64,000 bases of DNA from Hyphomicrobiales bacterium (lineage in GTDB: Bacteria > Pseudomonadota > Alphaproteobacteria > Rhizobiales > Xanthobacteraceae), in assembly GCA_016713235.1 (NCBI GenBank), contig JADJPN010000003.1:434001-498000 (forward strand), given 5' to 3'. Below, in pieces: positions 47,445 through 57,171 of this stretch. The translations under genes and the position numbers were made by a program. The notes under the pieces are model-generated. The model did not search any database. It was not told where the DNA came from and was given only the letters and a program-made list of their open reading frames with translations. Position 1 is the first letter of the stretch; each line of letters begins with the position of its first letter.

Positions 47445-48341
47445 TCAGCGATTAAGCCAGGCAAGGATCGTGCGGCTGACGGCTTCGGCGGCATCCTGCT
47501 GCACGAAATGCCCCGCGCCGGGGATGGTGGCGAGGGTGAAGTCTTTTTCCACGAAGTCCCACACCCCGTTAAGACCTACGGAGAGTAATGCCTTGTCTTC
47601 CATGCCGTGGATAAGAAGCGTCGGCGCTTTTACCTTCGGAGGCTGTGCGGTAGGCGCGACATAAGGCGGGGCGGGGTAGTTCGCCTGATAATAATGCAGC
47701 ATCGCCTGGGGGTCGGAGCGCTCCATCGCGGCGAGATGCATCTTTTTCGCGTCCGGGTTCGTTACCCACGCGCCGAGACGCTCCAGCGAAATCTGTTTGT
47801 AGAATTCGGGATCCTGAAAGTTGCGCGCGTATTGCGAATTCTTGACCTGCTCCGGATTTTCCGCGAGTTGCTTCGCGAGCGTCCAGGGGTGCGGCATGTT
47901 CAGCACGACAAGCCGCTCGGTAATGTCGGGCCGGCGCATGCCGACATTCCATGCGGTGGCGCCACCCCAGTCGTGGCCGATGATGGTTGCCTTTGCCGCT
48001 CCCTCTGCCGCGACCACGGCCGCGCAGTCGGTGACGAGCTTGCGCATCGAGTAGTTCTCGACGCCCTTGGGCTTGTCCGAGAGATTGTAGCCGCGCATCG
48101 AAATCGCGCAGACGCGAAACTGCTTCGAGAGCGCGTCGATCTGATGACGCCACGTCAGCCAGTAATCCGGAAAACCGTGCATCAGCACAACGAGCGGACC
48201 CTTGCCGAGCGCGGCGTAATGAATCTTCACGCCGCCGCTGTCCACGTATTTGTGTTCGACGCGATCGCCGATGGAGAGCAGCGGGTCCGGCCCGCTGCCG
48301 CCGCCCGTGCCGGAAATCAGCTCCATCAGCGCGTCGCTCAT
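47445..48341 (-). CDS. alpha/beta hydrolase, epoxide-hydrolase-like
   Basis: 298 residues, intact. HGFPDYWLTWRHQID gives the HGxP oxyanion motif; the nucleophile is aspartate in IIGHDWGGATAW, as in epoxide hydrolases and haloalkane dehalogenases; the histidine is in IPGAGHFVQQDA. Probable soluble epoxide hydrolase, exact substrate unknown. It overlaps the MaoC-like gene by four bases and is cotranscribed with it. Confidence 0.88.
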   Translation of the reverse strand: MSDALMELISGTGGGSGPDPLLSIGDRVEHKYVDSGGVKIHYAALGKGPLVVLMHGFPDYWLTWRHQIDALSKQFRVCAISMRGYNLSDKPKGVENYSMRKLVTDCAAVVAAEGAAKATIIGHDWGGATAWNVGMRRPDITERLVVLNMPHPWTLAKQLAENPEQVKNSQYARNFQDPEFYKQISLERLGAWVTNPDAKKMHLAAMERSDPQAMLHYYQANYPAPPYVAPTAQPPKVKAPTLLIHGMEDKALLSVGLNGVWDFVEKDFTLATIPGAGHFVQQDAAEAVSRTILAWLNR

Positions 48342-48814
48342 TGCAGCACGGCCATGCCGAGCGACTCCGCGATCAGCGCGGGCTTCTCCTGACCCTCGAT
48401 TTCAACCGTCACTTCGTATTTGAACAGCAACTCCTTCGGTGAGCGCTGTGTCACGTTCATGAGTTTGTAGTGGCCGCGCACTTTCGAACCGGCGCGCACC
48501 GGATTGATGAAGCGCACTTTATCGAGCCCGTAATTGATGCCCATCGCGCGGTTTGCGATCGAAGGGAGCGCGTCGTAGCCCATTGGAGCGAGCAACGAGA
48601 GCGTGAGGAAGCCGTGCGCAATGGTGCCGCCGAACGGCGTTTCCTTGGTCGCGCGCTCGACATCGACATGAATAAACTGGTGATCTTCGGTCGCGCCCGC
48701 GAATTCGTCGATCCGCTTCTGGTCGACGGTGAACCACTTCGACGTCCCGATGTTCTGGCCGATGCGGCCCATGATCTGATCTACGGTGAGCGTTTCCTTG
48801 GTTGCCGCGTTCAT
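48338..48814 (-). CDS. MaoC-like (R)-specific enoyl-CoA hydratase family
   Basis: A 158-residue hot-dog-fold hydratase. Signature IDEFAGATEDHQFIHVDVER with the catalytic Asp/His, and GGTIAHGFLTLSLLAPMGY. These enzymes hydrate enoyl-CoAs; in PHA-forming bacteria they can supply (R)-3-hydroxyacyl-CoA to PhaC, whose gene lies 2 kb away. ATG 48814 (MNAATKETLTVDQ) is preferred to 48829. Its stop overlaps the hydrolase start (ATGA). Confidence 0.85.
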   Translation of the reverse strand: MNAATKETLTVDQIMGRIGQNIGTSKWFTVDQKRIDEFAGATEDHQFIHVDVERATKETPFGGTIAHGFLTLSLLAPMGYDALPSIANRAMGINYGLDKVRFINPVRAGSKVRGHYKLMNVTQRSPKELLFKYEVTVEIEGQEKPALIAESLGMAVLQ

Positions 48815-48829
48815 TCTCGCGATCTCCAT

Positions 48830-49792
48830 CTATTTTAGATTGAACAGCTTCCTCAGGAGCGCGGCAACTTCTTTCCGCGTGGCTTCGAGCGCTTGCGGAC
48901 TATGGGCGACTGTCGCGCCTCGTTCAATACAGCGATCCTGCATGGTGGGCTCTTTGCCGGTCTCTTCGTTCACGATCGAACCTTGCGGCCGTTCCGTAAA
49001 GCGGCACGTGCGGGCCGTGAGCGCGTGGGGAAGCTTGATCGGAAACGGGATCGTGCTCGTGTCGTAGGCGTGATGCGCGCCGGAATAGTCGAAGAACGCG
49101 ACGTCAGCCCCGACTTGTTTCAGCTTGTCTGCGTACTCTCGACAATGTTCCGCGAGCGTATAGTTGTCGTCGAGCCCGTGAAAGAAACGGATCGGCGCGC
49201 CGGTCGTTACCAAGTCTCCGGCATAACGGGTGTTGCAGGGCGCATAGAGCGCAAGGTGCCCGGCAAATTTCAGTCCCGCGGGCGCATACAGTTTCTGAAA
49301 TCGCGTCATGCTCGCGTAAAGGGAAGGGATCGCGCCTTTCGAGAAGCCCATGATCGCAATGCGGTTTGCGTCGATGCGCGGATGCTTCGCAAGCACTTCG
49401 AGCGCGCGATAGGAATCGTACTGCATCGCAAAGCTCGATAGCAGGTTCTGATCCGCAATCGTGTTGGTGATGCCGCGTCCCGTGAAGCTATCGAGAATGA
49501 AAACGGCAATGCCGAGCTTGTTGAGTTCCGCTGCCCACATGGTGACGTTGTGGCCGACGCCGCCGGAGCCATGAACGAGGATCACTGCTGGAAGCTTGTC
49601 CGTTCCGAACGTCGGAATGCGTAACTCCCCTGCGATCGTGGCAGCGGGCCCGTCGGCCTTGCCGTTCAGGAAGTCGCTCGTTGAAGGCGATCGCGTAACG
49701 ATAGGGTAAATTTCGGTACGGAACTGCCCGGCAGCGAACCCGGTCGAAGCAGCGAGCAGAAGTGCAACCAAAGTAAGCTCGAGTGGGCGCAT
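48830..49792 (-). CDS. secreted dienelactone-hydrolase-family esterase
   Basis: 320 residues with a signal peptide (MRPLELTLVALLLAASTGFA). Nucleophile elbow GFSKGAIPS; oxyanion region VILVHGSGGVGHN; acid near FFHGLDDNYTLAEHC; histidine in YSGAHHAYD. Three to four cysteines in the mature part. Predicted periplasmic hydrolase of unknown substrate. Ends next to the MaoC-like gene's upstream alternative start, so the three genes 49792-47445 probably form one leftward operon. Confidence 0.85.
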   Translation of the reverse strand: MRPLELTLVALLLAASTGFAAGQFRTEIYPIVTRSPSTSDFLNGKADGPAATIAGELRIPTFGTDKLPAVILVHGSGGVGHNVTMWAAELNKLGIAVFILDSFTGRGITNTIADQNLLSSFAMQYDSYRALEVLAKHPRIDANRIAIMGFSKGAIPSLYASMTRFQKLYAPAGLKFAGHLALYAPCNTRYAGDLVTTGAPIRFFHGLDDNYTLAEHCREYADKLKQVGADVAFFDYSGAHHAYDTSTIPFPIKLPHALTARTCRFTERPQGSIVNEETGKEPTMQDRCIERGATVAHSPQALEATRKEVAALLRKLFNLK

Positions 49793-49925
49793 AATTCCTC
49801 CCGCGCTGCGGTGTACGCCTGCAAAGACTAGCAGCGAAAACTCCGCGCGAATATCGCGAGCGCGCTAGGCGGAGGCCGGAAATCTCGCTACCGTTCGAAA
49901 CCTTCCTTCAATTCCGCATAGCGCA

Positions 49926-50711
49926 ATGAATGAAGTCGAGCGGCTGTCGAACGGAAACTATCTGGAATCGATCCGCATCCATGCTGGGTTTCAAAGCCCC
50001 TGCGAGGTACGGGATCGCGACGGCATTCTGCTGGTCGCGGGCGCAAGCAACTTTCCCGGCAGTTACTGGAATGCGGCCGCGCGTGACAATCCTTCGGTCG
50101 AGCCGGGCGATCTCGCGCAAGCAGCGCGCGCTTTCTTCGGGAAGAAGAAGCGCATGTACACGTTCTCTGTCATCGAGAAGCAGGACGGCGATCTCGAAGA
50201 GTATCTGCTCGATAACGAATACGAAGTGCGGTTCGAAATTCCGTGCATGTCGGTGACGAGGCCGCTGCCCACGCGTGAAGTGCCGAAAGGCGTGCGGATT
50301 GAGACGATGACGAACGCCAGGCACGTCGAAGACTTTATCGAAGTCAGCGTGTTGGCTTACGCAATGCTCGGCATGCCCGAGGTGCATACGCGCGCGATGT
50401 TCTCGAAGCCCGAAGCACTGCTCAGCAAGAACATTCTCGGCTACATCGCGTATCGTGGCGAAGAGCCGCTTGCGACCGCGGTTTCGCTGATGACAGGCGC
50501 GTGCGGAGGTCTCTACTGGATCGGAACACGGCCGAACGCGCAACGTCTTGGTCTTGGCGCACTACTCACTGTGCATTCGGCGAACATGTCGTTCGAGGCG
50601 GGTGCGAAGGTTGTGACACTACAGGCGAGCAAGCTGGGTGAGCCGGTTTATCAGCGTCTTGGATTTGTGACTTACGATAAGCTGAGGCGTTACGGGCCGA
50701 AGACGCCGTAG
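49926..50711 (+). CDS. GNAT family N-acetyltransferase
   Basis: 261 residues. The acetyl-CoA loop is near IGTRPNAQRLGLGALLTVHS, and the C-terminal KVVTLQASKLGEPVYQRLGF is typical of GNAT enzymes. The N-terminal 120 residues form a second, weaker GNAT-like half (GILLVAGASNFPGSYWNAAA), as in tandem GNAT proteins. Substrate unknown. It converges with phaC five bases on. Confidence 0.85.
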   Translation: MNEVERLSNGNYLESIRIHAGFQSPCEVRDRDGILLVAGASNFPGSYWNAAARDNPSVEPGDLAQAARAFFGKKKRMYTFSVIEKQDGDLEEYLLDNEYEVRFEIPCMSVTRPLPTREVPKGVRIETMTNARHVEDFIEVSVLAYAMLGMPEVHTRAMFSKPEALLSKNILGYIAYRGEEPLATAVSLMTGACGGLYWIGTRPNAQRLGLGALLTVHSANMSFEAGAKVVTLQASKLGEPVYQRLGFVTYDKLRRYGPKTP

Positions 50712-50715
50712 AGCG

Positions 50716-52521
50716 CTACGCCTTCACCTTCACGTAACGTCCCGGCGCGTCTTCGATCGCGGGCAATGGGCCTTCGCCCGGCACGCGTGCGGGTACTTCG
50801 CGGCGATCGATCTCTTTCATCCAGGCGAGCCAGTCGGTCCACCACGACCTTTTTGTTCGACGGCGTTGTCGATCCATTTTTCGATTTCGCCGTCGGCGGG
50901 ACCTCCGGTCCAGAACGAGTATTTCTTTTTCGCCGGCGGATTGACGACGCCCGCGATGTGACCCGAGCCGCCGAGCACGAAGCGCACCGGCCCGCCGAAG
51001 AAGCTGGATCCCAGGAACACGGACTTCGGCGGCGCAATGTGATCTTCGCGCGTTGCGAGATTGTAGACCGGCACTTTCACCTTACCGAGATCGAGCTGCA
51101 CGTTATCGACGATCATCTGCCCGGCGGAGAGTTTGTTCTCAAGGTAGCAGTTGCGCAGATAGAAGGAGTGGTTCGCGGCTGGCAGCCGTGTCGAATCCGA
51201 ATTCCAGAACAGAAGGTCGAACGGGAAGGGTGCCTTACCGCGCATGTAGTTGTTGACGATGTAGGGCCACACCAGATCATTCGAGCGCAGCATGTTGAAG
51301 GCCATCGCCATCTTGGTGGAATCTAAGAAGCCGACCTGCTTCATGCGCCGCTCGAGCGATTCCAGCTGATCTTCGTCGACAAAGACCTTCAGGTCGCCCG
51401 CATGCGTGAAGTCGACTTGCGTGGCGAGGAATGTCGCGCTCGCGATGCGGTCCTGGTTTGTCGCCGCGAGATAGGCGAGCGACACGGCGGTCATGGTGCC
51501 GCCAACGCAATAGCCGCAGATATGCGCCTGTTTCTCGCCGGTGATCTTTTCGGCCGCGTCGAGCGCGGCGAAGACGCCGCCCTTCATGTAGTCCTCGAAG
51601 GACTTCGTGGCCAACTTCGCGTCAGGATTTACCCAGGAGATCACGAAGACGGTGATGCCTTGCTCCACCGCCCATTTGATCATCGATTTCTCGCCGGCGT
51701 GAGATCGAGCACATAGAACTTGTTGATCCACGGCGGCACGATCACGAGCGGCACGGCGAGCACCTTCTCGGTCGTCGGCGTGTACTGCAGCACCTGAATA
51801 AGATCGTTCTCGAACACGACCTTGCCGGGCGTGGCGCCAGATTGCGGCCGACCTCGAACATCGAGGAGTCCGACTGCCGGATGCGCAGGTCGCCTTTGCC
51901 CGCCTCGATATCCTCGGTGAGCATCTGCATGCCGCGCACGAGGTTTTCGCCAGAGCTACCGAGCGTTTCGCGGAACAGTTCGGGATTGGTCAGCACGAAG
52001 TTCGAAGGCGAGACCGCATTGGAAATCTGCTTCACATAGAACTCGGCCTTGAGACGCGTGTGATCGTCGATGCCTTCGGCGTCGCGCACCATGCGGTCTG
52101 CCCAATCGGTCGTGAGCAGGTAAGCCTGCTTCAGCGCGTCGAAGAATGGATTGTTGTTCCAGTCCGGGTCGTTGAAGCGGCGATCCTTCGGGTCTGCGGC
52201 TTTTACCGGTTCCGCCGCTTCGCCCGCCATGCGCTTCACCGTCATGGCCCAGAGGTCCATGTAGCCCTTGGCGAGTTCGTTCTGCGCGGCGGCCGCGCGC
52301 TGCGGGTCGGACAACCAGTATTCGGCAACCTGATTGAGCGTCTTGAAGACGTCGACTATCTCTTCGGCCTTGGCGTCCCCGAAGTCCTGCGACTCACGGG
52401 GCTTGAGGTAGGCCGCTAGTGCCTTGCCGCCCTGTTCCATGATGCGGGCGAGGTTCCGGGCAAACGCTTCCGGATCGACGGCCCGCGGCGTCTCAACGCC
52501 TGATTTGGGCTTGTCGTCCAT
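50716..52521 (-). CDS. phaC: class I poly(3-hydroxyalkanoate) synthase, three frame breaks
   Basis: Polymerises (R)-3-hydroxyacyl-CoA into storage granules. N-terminal domain FNDPDWNNNPFFDALKQAYL; lipase-like box with cysteine GYCVGGTMTAVSLAYLA; aspartate ATREDHIAP; histidine GGSGHIAGVVNPP; C-terminal WWTDWLAWMKEIDRREVPAR. Breaks near 51838, 51695 and 50850 are each repaired by one base (for example LTPAEKSMIKWAVEQG). About 600 residues corrected, usual for class I. ATG 52521 (MDDKPKSG) is preferred to 52542. No phaA/phaB/phaR nearby. Confidence 0.9.
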
Positions 52522-52659
52522 GTTCCCGTTTACTCCCTGCAACCGTTTGGACGGTTAGATGCCTCGGCCCGAAGGCCGACCCCGCTTCCGCCATAATAGG
52601 CAGCGACAGAGGCCGCTGCTACAAAATCAAGATGTTTGGGTTATTTTAAGGGGCAGCCG

Positions 52660-52999
52660 TTGAAGGTTGTTCCGGGTCGAAGGCCGCAGGCAAAGCCTGC
52701 CGCGCTGCAGCACTGGGGTGCGGGCGCGCTGCTGGTGGGCGGCTGCGCCAGCGGCGATGTCCCGGTTCCCTTTATGGATATCTCGATGCCCTCGATTCCC
52801 GTGATTCCGGCCTGGCAATCCGATTTCCGACCCGGCCAACGCCCCGCAAACCTTCCCGGCGATCGCGCCCCCGGCCGAGCGGGACGAAGATGCGCCCGTT
52901 ATGAACGACGTCGAGCGTATCAAGCTCGAACAGGAGCTTCGCAAGATGAGCGTCGAGCGCGAAGCGCAGGTCAAAGCGCGGATTCTCCGAGCTAATTAG
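52660..52999 (+). CDS. probable small lipoprotein, one frame break
   Basis: Proposed TTG start at 52660 behind AAGGGG; the segment GALLVGGCASGD looks like a lipobox with Cys near residue 30. After PFMDISMPSIPVIPAWQS the frame breaks near 52830, and the neighbouring frame continues as QTFPAIAPPAERDEDAPVMN and a helical end VERIKLEQELRKMSVEREAQ, stopping at 52999. About 113 residues. Function unknown. The basic N-terminus is longer than usual for a signal peptide, so a further indel there is possible. Confidence 0.55.
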
Positions 53000-53110
53000 C
53001 GCCGCCGGCGCGCGTAAAAGCCGTGCAATTCCTTGCCTTTCGGTGCTATGAGCGCCCGCATGATCGTGGCCCGCGTGACCCTAAAAGGGGCCAATTTTCA
53101 GAGAACCGTC

Positions 53111-54332
53111 ATGTCTGACTTCCATCGCATCAAGCGCCTGCCGCCCTACGTTTTCGAGCAGGTCAACCGGCTGAAGGCCTCCGCCCGCTCCCGCGGCGCC
53201 GACATCATCGACCTCGGCATGGGCAATCCCGACCTGCCGACGCCCGCGCACGTCATCGAGAAGATGAAGGAAACCGTCGGCAAGCCGCGCACCGACCGCT
53301 ATTCGGCCTCCAAGGGCATTCCCGGACTTCGCAAGGCGCAGGCCGCCTACTACGACCGCCGCTTCGGCGTGAAGCTGAACCCGGACACGCAGGTCGTCGC
53401 CACGCTCGGCTCGAAGGAAGGCTTCGCCAACATGGCGCAGGCGATCACCGCGCCGGGCGACGTCGTCCTGGTGCCCGAACCCGAGCTATCCGATCCACGC
53501 CTTCGGCTTCCTGATGGCCGGCGGCGTGATCCGCTCGGTGCCGGCCGAGCCGGGGCCGGAATTCTTCCACGCGCTGGAGCGCGCGGTGGTGCATTCGATC
53601 CCGAAGCCGATCGCGGTCGTGATCTGCTACCCGTCGAACCCGACGGCCATGGTGGCCGATCTCGATTTCTATCGCGATCTCGTCGCCTTCGCGAAGAAGC
53701 ACGAGATTTTCGTGCTGTCCGATCTCGCCTATGCGGAGGTCTATTTCGACGACAATCCGCCGCCGTCGGTGTTGCAGGTGCCCGGCGCGATGGATGTCAC
53801 GGTCGAGTTCACCTCGATGTCGAAGACGTTCTCCATGGCCGGCTGGCGCATGGGCTTCGCGGTCGGCAACGAGCGCCTGATCGCGGCGCTGGCGCGGGTG
53901 AAGTCCTATCTCGACTACGGCGCCTTCACGCCGATCCAGGTCGCGGCGGCGGCGGCGCTCAACGGGCCGCAGGACTGCATCGAGGAGATGCGCGCGACCT
54001 ATAAAACCCGGCGTGACGCGATGGTGGACAGCTTCACCCGCGCGGGCTGGCACATTCCGAGCCCCGGCCGCCTCGATGTTCGCCTGGGCGCCGATCCCGG
54101 AGCGCTTCAAGTCCGCTGGGCTCGCGTGAAATTCTCGAAGCTGCTGGTCGAGAAGGCGAGCGTCGCCGTCGCGCCGGGCATCGGCTTCGGCGAGCACGGC
54201 GACGATTATGTGCGCCTCGCGCTGGTCGAGAACGAGCAGCGCATCCGTCAGGCTGCGCGCAACGTTCGTAAGTTCTTGGACTCCGCAGATACCATTCTGC
54301 ACAATGTCGTGCCGCTCGCGGCGCGGGGCTAA
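53111..54332 (+). CDS. class I/II aminotransferase (AlaC/aspartate aminotransferase-like), three frame breaks
   Basis: PLP enzyme of about 407 residues. MSDFHRIKRLPPYVFEQVNR, then IIDLGMGNPDLPTPAHVIEK, DRYSASKGIPGLRKAQAAYY, ICYPSNPTAMVADLDFYRDL, and the PLP lysine in SMSKTFSMAGWRMGFAVGNE. The frame breaks near 53480 (restoring SYPIHAFGFLMAGG) and again near 54065 and 54120, which flank a segment readable as SMFAWAPIPERFKS. Family annotated variously as alanine transaminase AlaC or LL-diaminopimelate-type aminotransferase; it stands directly before hom, suiting an aspartate-family role. Confidence 0.88.
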
Positions 54333-54344
54333 CAGGCAATCAAG

Positions 54345-55643
54345 ATGGAAGCTCCGCTGCGCGTTGGTCTCGCCGGTCTCGGCACTGTCGGTTCGGCGGT
54401 GGCTGGCATGCTGCTCCGCACACGCGACAAGCTGGCGGTGCGTGCCGGCCGTCCGATCGATCTGGTCGCAGTTGCATCGAAAGATCCGCCGCGAGACCAG
54501 AGCCTCGATCTCTCTCAGATCCGCACGGCCGATCCGGTTGCGCTTGCCAAAGGCTCCGGCATCGACGTCTTCGTCGAACTGATGGGCGGCTCCGGCGATC
54601 CGGCGAAAGCTGCCGTCGAAGCCGCGCTTGGCATCGGCCGTCCGGTGGTGACCGCGAACAAGGCGCTGATCGCAAAGCACGGTACGCCGCTGATCAAACT
54701 TGCCGAGAAGAATAACGCTGCCTTCAACTTCGAGGCGGCGGTGGGCGGCGGCATTCCGGTTATCAAGACGCTGCGCGAAGGTCTCGGCGGCGCGGAGATT
54801 TCGCGCGTCTATGGAATCCTGAACGGCACCTGCAATTACATCCTGACGCAGATGCAGAAGGAAGGCCGCTCCTTCGAGGATTGCCTGAAGGAAGCGCAGA
54901 AGCTCGGTTACGCCGAAGCCGACCCGACCTTCGACATCGGCGGCTTCGATACCGCGCACAAGATCGCGATCCTCGCGAGCCTTGCCTTCGGTGCCGAAGT
55001 CGATGCCGATGCTGTTTACGTCGAGGGCATTCAGTCGATCACGCTTGCCGACCTGGAAGCGGCCGACGATCTCGGCTACCGCGTGAAGTTGCTGGGCGTC
55101 GCGGTGAAGACCGAAACCGGTGTCGAGCAGCGCGTACATCCGACCATGGTGCCGAAAGGCTCGGTGATCGGCGAAATCGACGGCGTGACCAACGCCGTCG
55201 CGATCAATTCCGACGCACTCGACCTGACACTCGTCGGCCCGGGCGCCGGTGGTGCGGCGACCGCTTCGGCTGTCGTCGCTGACCTCGTCGATCTTGCAAG
55301 CGGACGCCGCGTCGCTCCATTCGGGCGCGGTGCTGCGAAACTCACCAAGGCCGTGCGCGCGCCGATGCTTGAGCACGAAGGCGGCTATTACGTCCGCCTT
55401 GCCGCCGTAGATAAGCCGGGCACCGCGGCAACGATCGCGGGCCGTATGGCGGAGCAGGGCATCTCGCTCGAATCCATCGTGCAGCATCGCCGCGACAAGA
55501 AGAAATCTTCCGATGCGCCCGCGCCGGTGGTCCTGATTACTTATGGCACCAACGAAGACGCGATGCGCAACGCGCTGAATGCAATCAAGAAAGACGGAGT
55601 ACTCGCGGAGAACCCGCAAGTCATCCGCATCGAAAAGAACTGA
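54345..55643 (+). CDS. hom: homoserine dehydrogenase
   Basis: Reduces aspartate semialdehyde to homoserine for threonine and methionine. 432 residues, intact. NAD loop VGLAGLGTVGSAVAGMLL, VTANKALIAKHG, FEAAVGGGIPVIKTLRE, and the catalytic region GILNGTCNYILTQM ... EADPTFDIGGFDTAHKIAIL. A C-terminal ACT domain (YYVRLAAVDKPGTAATIAGR) suggests feedback by threonine. Starts 12 bases after the aminotransferase stop; glpX follows after seven bases. Confidence 0.95.
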   Translation: MEAPLRVGLAGLGTVGSAVAGMLLRTRDKLAVRAGRPIDLVAVASKDPPRDQSLDLSQIRTADPVALAKGSGIDVFVELMGGSGDPAKAAVEAALGIGRPVVTANKALIAKHGTPLIKLAEKNNAAFNFEAAVGGGIPVIKTLREGLGGAEISRVYGILNGTCNYILTQMQKEGRSFEDCLKEAQKLGYAEADPTFDIGGFDTAHKIAILASLAFGAEVDADAVYVEGIQSITLADLEAADDLGYRVKLLGVAVKTETGVEQRVHPTMVPKGSVIGEIDGVTNAVAINSDALDLTLVGPGAGGAATASAVVADLVDLASGRRVAPFGRGAAKLTKAVRAPMLEHEGGYYVRLAAVDKPGTAATIAGRMAEQGISLESIVQHRRDKKKSSDAPAPVVLITYGTNEDAMRNALNAIKKDGVLAENPQVIRIEKN

Positions 55644-55650
55644 GGGAGAA

Positions 55651-56658
55651 ATGGCGAAGCAGGCAAACCCGGCGGTCGAAGTTCAGCCGGATCTTTTCAT
55701 TGAGCGAATTCTCTCCATGGAGATCGCGCGCGTTACCGAACGCGCGGCGGTCTCTGCGGCGCGCCTGCGCGGCCGAGGCGACGAAAAGGCAGCGGATCAG
55801 GCTGCGGTCGATGCCATGCGCCGCGAACTCAACAAGCTCCCGATCAACGGCATTATCCGCATTGGCGAAGGCGAGCGCGACGAAGCGCCGATGCTGTTCA
55901 TCGGTGAAGAGGTCGGAAACAAAAAGGGTCCTGCGGTCGATATCGCGGTTGATCCGCTAGAGGGCACCACGCTCTGCGCCAAGAACATGCCGGGCTCGAT
56001 CGCCGTCATGGCGATGGCCGAAGGCGGCACGTTGCTGAACGCGCCCGACGTCTACATGGACAAGATCGCGATCGGACCCGGCTATTCGAAAGGCCTGATC
56101 GATCTCGATGCTTCGCCCGCGGACAACATCAATGCGCTTGCGAAAGCCAAAGGCGTGAAGCCGAACGAAATCACCGCGCTCATCATGGATCGCCCGCGTC
56201 ACGCGGAACTGATCAAGGCGACGCGCGCGACCGGCGCTTCGGTTGCGCTCATCACCGACGGCGATGTTGCCGGCGTGATCCACACCACCGATCCGAACGA
56301 AACCGGCATCGACATTTATCTCGGCATCGGCGGCGCGCCGGAAGGCGTGCTCGCTGCAGCGGCGCTTCGCTGCATCGGCGGCCAGATGCAGGGGCGTCTC
56401 ATTTTCAATAACGACGAGCAGCGCGCGCGCGCGGCGAAAATGGGCGTCAAGGATCCGAACAAGAAATACGACATGAGCGAAATGGTGCGCGGCGACTGCC
56501 TGATCGCGGCGACTGGCGTCACCACCGGCTCGATGCTGCGCGGCGTCGAGTTCAAGGGCGACCGCATTTTTACGCATACGGTCGTGATGCGCTCGGTCAC
56601 CGGCACCACGCGCTGGATCGAAGCCGAACACCGGCAGTTCGAGAAGTTTCATCTCTGA
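55651..56658 (+). CDS. glpX: class II fructose-1,6-bisphosphatase
   Basis: Gluconeogenic phosphatase of 335 residues. Metal and phosphate motifs: GIIRIGEGERDEAPMLFIGE, DIAVDPLEGTTLCAKNMPGS and DVAGVIHTTDPNETGIDIYL, then GIGGAPEGVLAAAAL. ATG at 55651 behind GAGGGAGAA. The stop shares bases with the GNAT start (TGATG). Placement after hom and before recJ is common in Rhizobiales. Confidence 0.95.
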   Translation: MAKQANPAVEVQPDLFIERILSMEIARVTERAAVSAARLRGRGDEKAADQAAVDAMRRELNKLPINGIIRIGEGERDEAPMLFIGEEVGNKKGPAVDIAVDPLEGTTLCAKNMPGSIAVMAMAEGGTLLNAPDVYMDKIAIGPGYSKGLIDLDASPADNINALAKAKGVKPNEITALIMDRPRHAELIKATRATGASVALITDGDVAGVIHTTDPNETGIDIYLGIGGAPEGVLAAAALRCIGGQMQGRLIFNNDEQRARAAKMGVKDPNKKYDMSEMVRGDCLIAATGVTTGSMLRGVEFKGDRIFTHTVVMRSVTGTTRWIEAEHRQFEKFHL

Positions 56659-57110
56659 TGGCAAAACCCGTCGTTCTCATTCGTGAGATCGGCGAAGGTG
56701 AGCGCCCCGCATGGGAGCCGCTCTGGCAGGGCTATCTGGCCTTCTACGAGTCGTCGCAGGCGAAAGAGGCGACCGATGAAACCTGGCGGCGCATCCACGA
56801 CAAGCGCGAGCCTATGTTCGCGTTCGGCGCTTATGTGGATGGCAAGCTTCTCGGCATCGTGCAGTATCTCTTTCACCGCTCCTTCTGGACGACCGGCGAC
56901 TACTGCTACTTGCAGGACCTGTTCGTCGCGAAAGACACGCGCGGGCTGGGTCTGGGCCGCGCGCTGATCGAGGCGGTCTATGCCAAGGCCAAAGAGAAGG
57001 GCGCGAGCCGTGTGCACTGGCTGACTCAGGACCACAACGCCCAGGCGCGGATGCTTTACGACAACATTGCCGACCGCTCCGGCTTTATTCAGTACCGGAA
57101 GATCTTCTGA
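56658..57110 (+). CDS. GNAT family N-acetyltransferase
   Basis: 150 residues, single GNAT domain: YCYLQDLFVAKDTRGLGLGR carries the acetyl-CoA loop and HWLTQDHNAQARMLYDNIAD the C-terminal core. ATG overlaps the glpX stop by one base, so translation is coupled. Substrate unknown; may modify a small amine or protein terminus. Confidence 0.88.
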   Translation: MAKPVVLIREIGEGERPAWEPLWQGYLAFYESSQAKEATDETWRRIHDKREPMFAFGAYVDGKLLGIVQYLFHRSFWTTGDYCYLQDLFVAKDTRGLGLGRALIEAVYAKAKEKGASRVHWLTQDHNAQARMLYDNIADRSGFIQYRKIF

Positions 57111-57117
57111 TTTCTGC

Positions 57118-57134
57118 GCCCGCCCGCGGCGGGC
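57118..57134 (+). terminator. GC hairpin before recJ
   Basis: GCCCGCC-CGC-GGCGGGC, a seven-base stem eight bases after the GNAT stop. No T-tract follows, so it is a weak terminator or a transcript 3' end. Confidence 0.35.
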
Positions 57135-57171
57135 CCACCCCAACTCCATCCAAATGCTTTAGTTTCCACCC

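Noticed and set aside
53445..55619. 724-codon open frame on the - strand
   Set aside because: Antisense of the aminotransferase and hom, Arg/His/Asp-rich, no domain.
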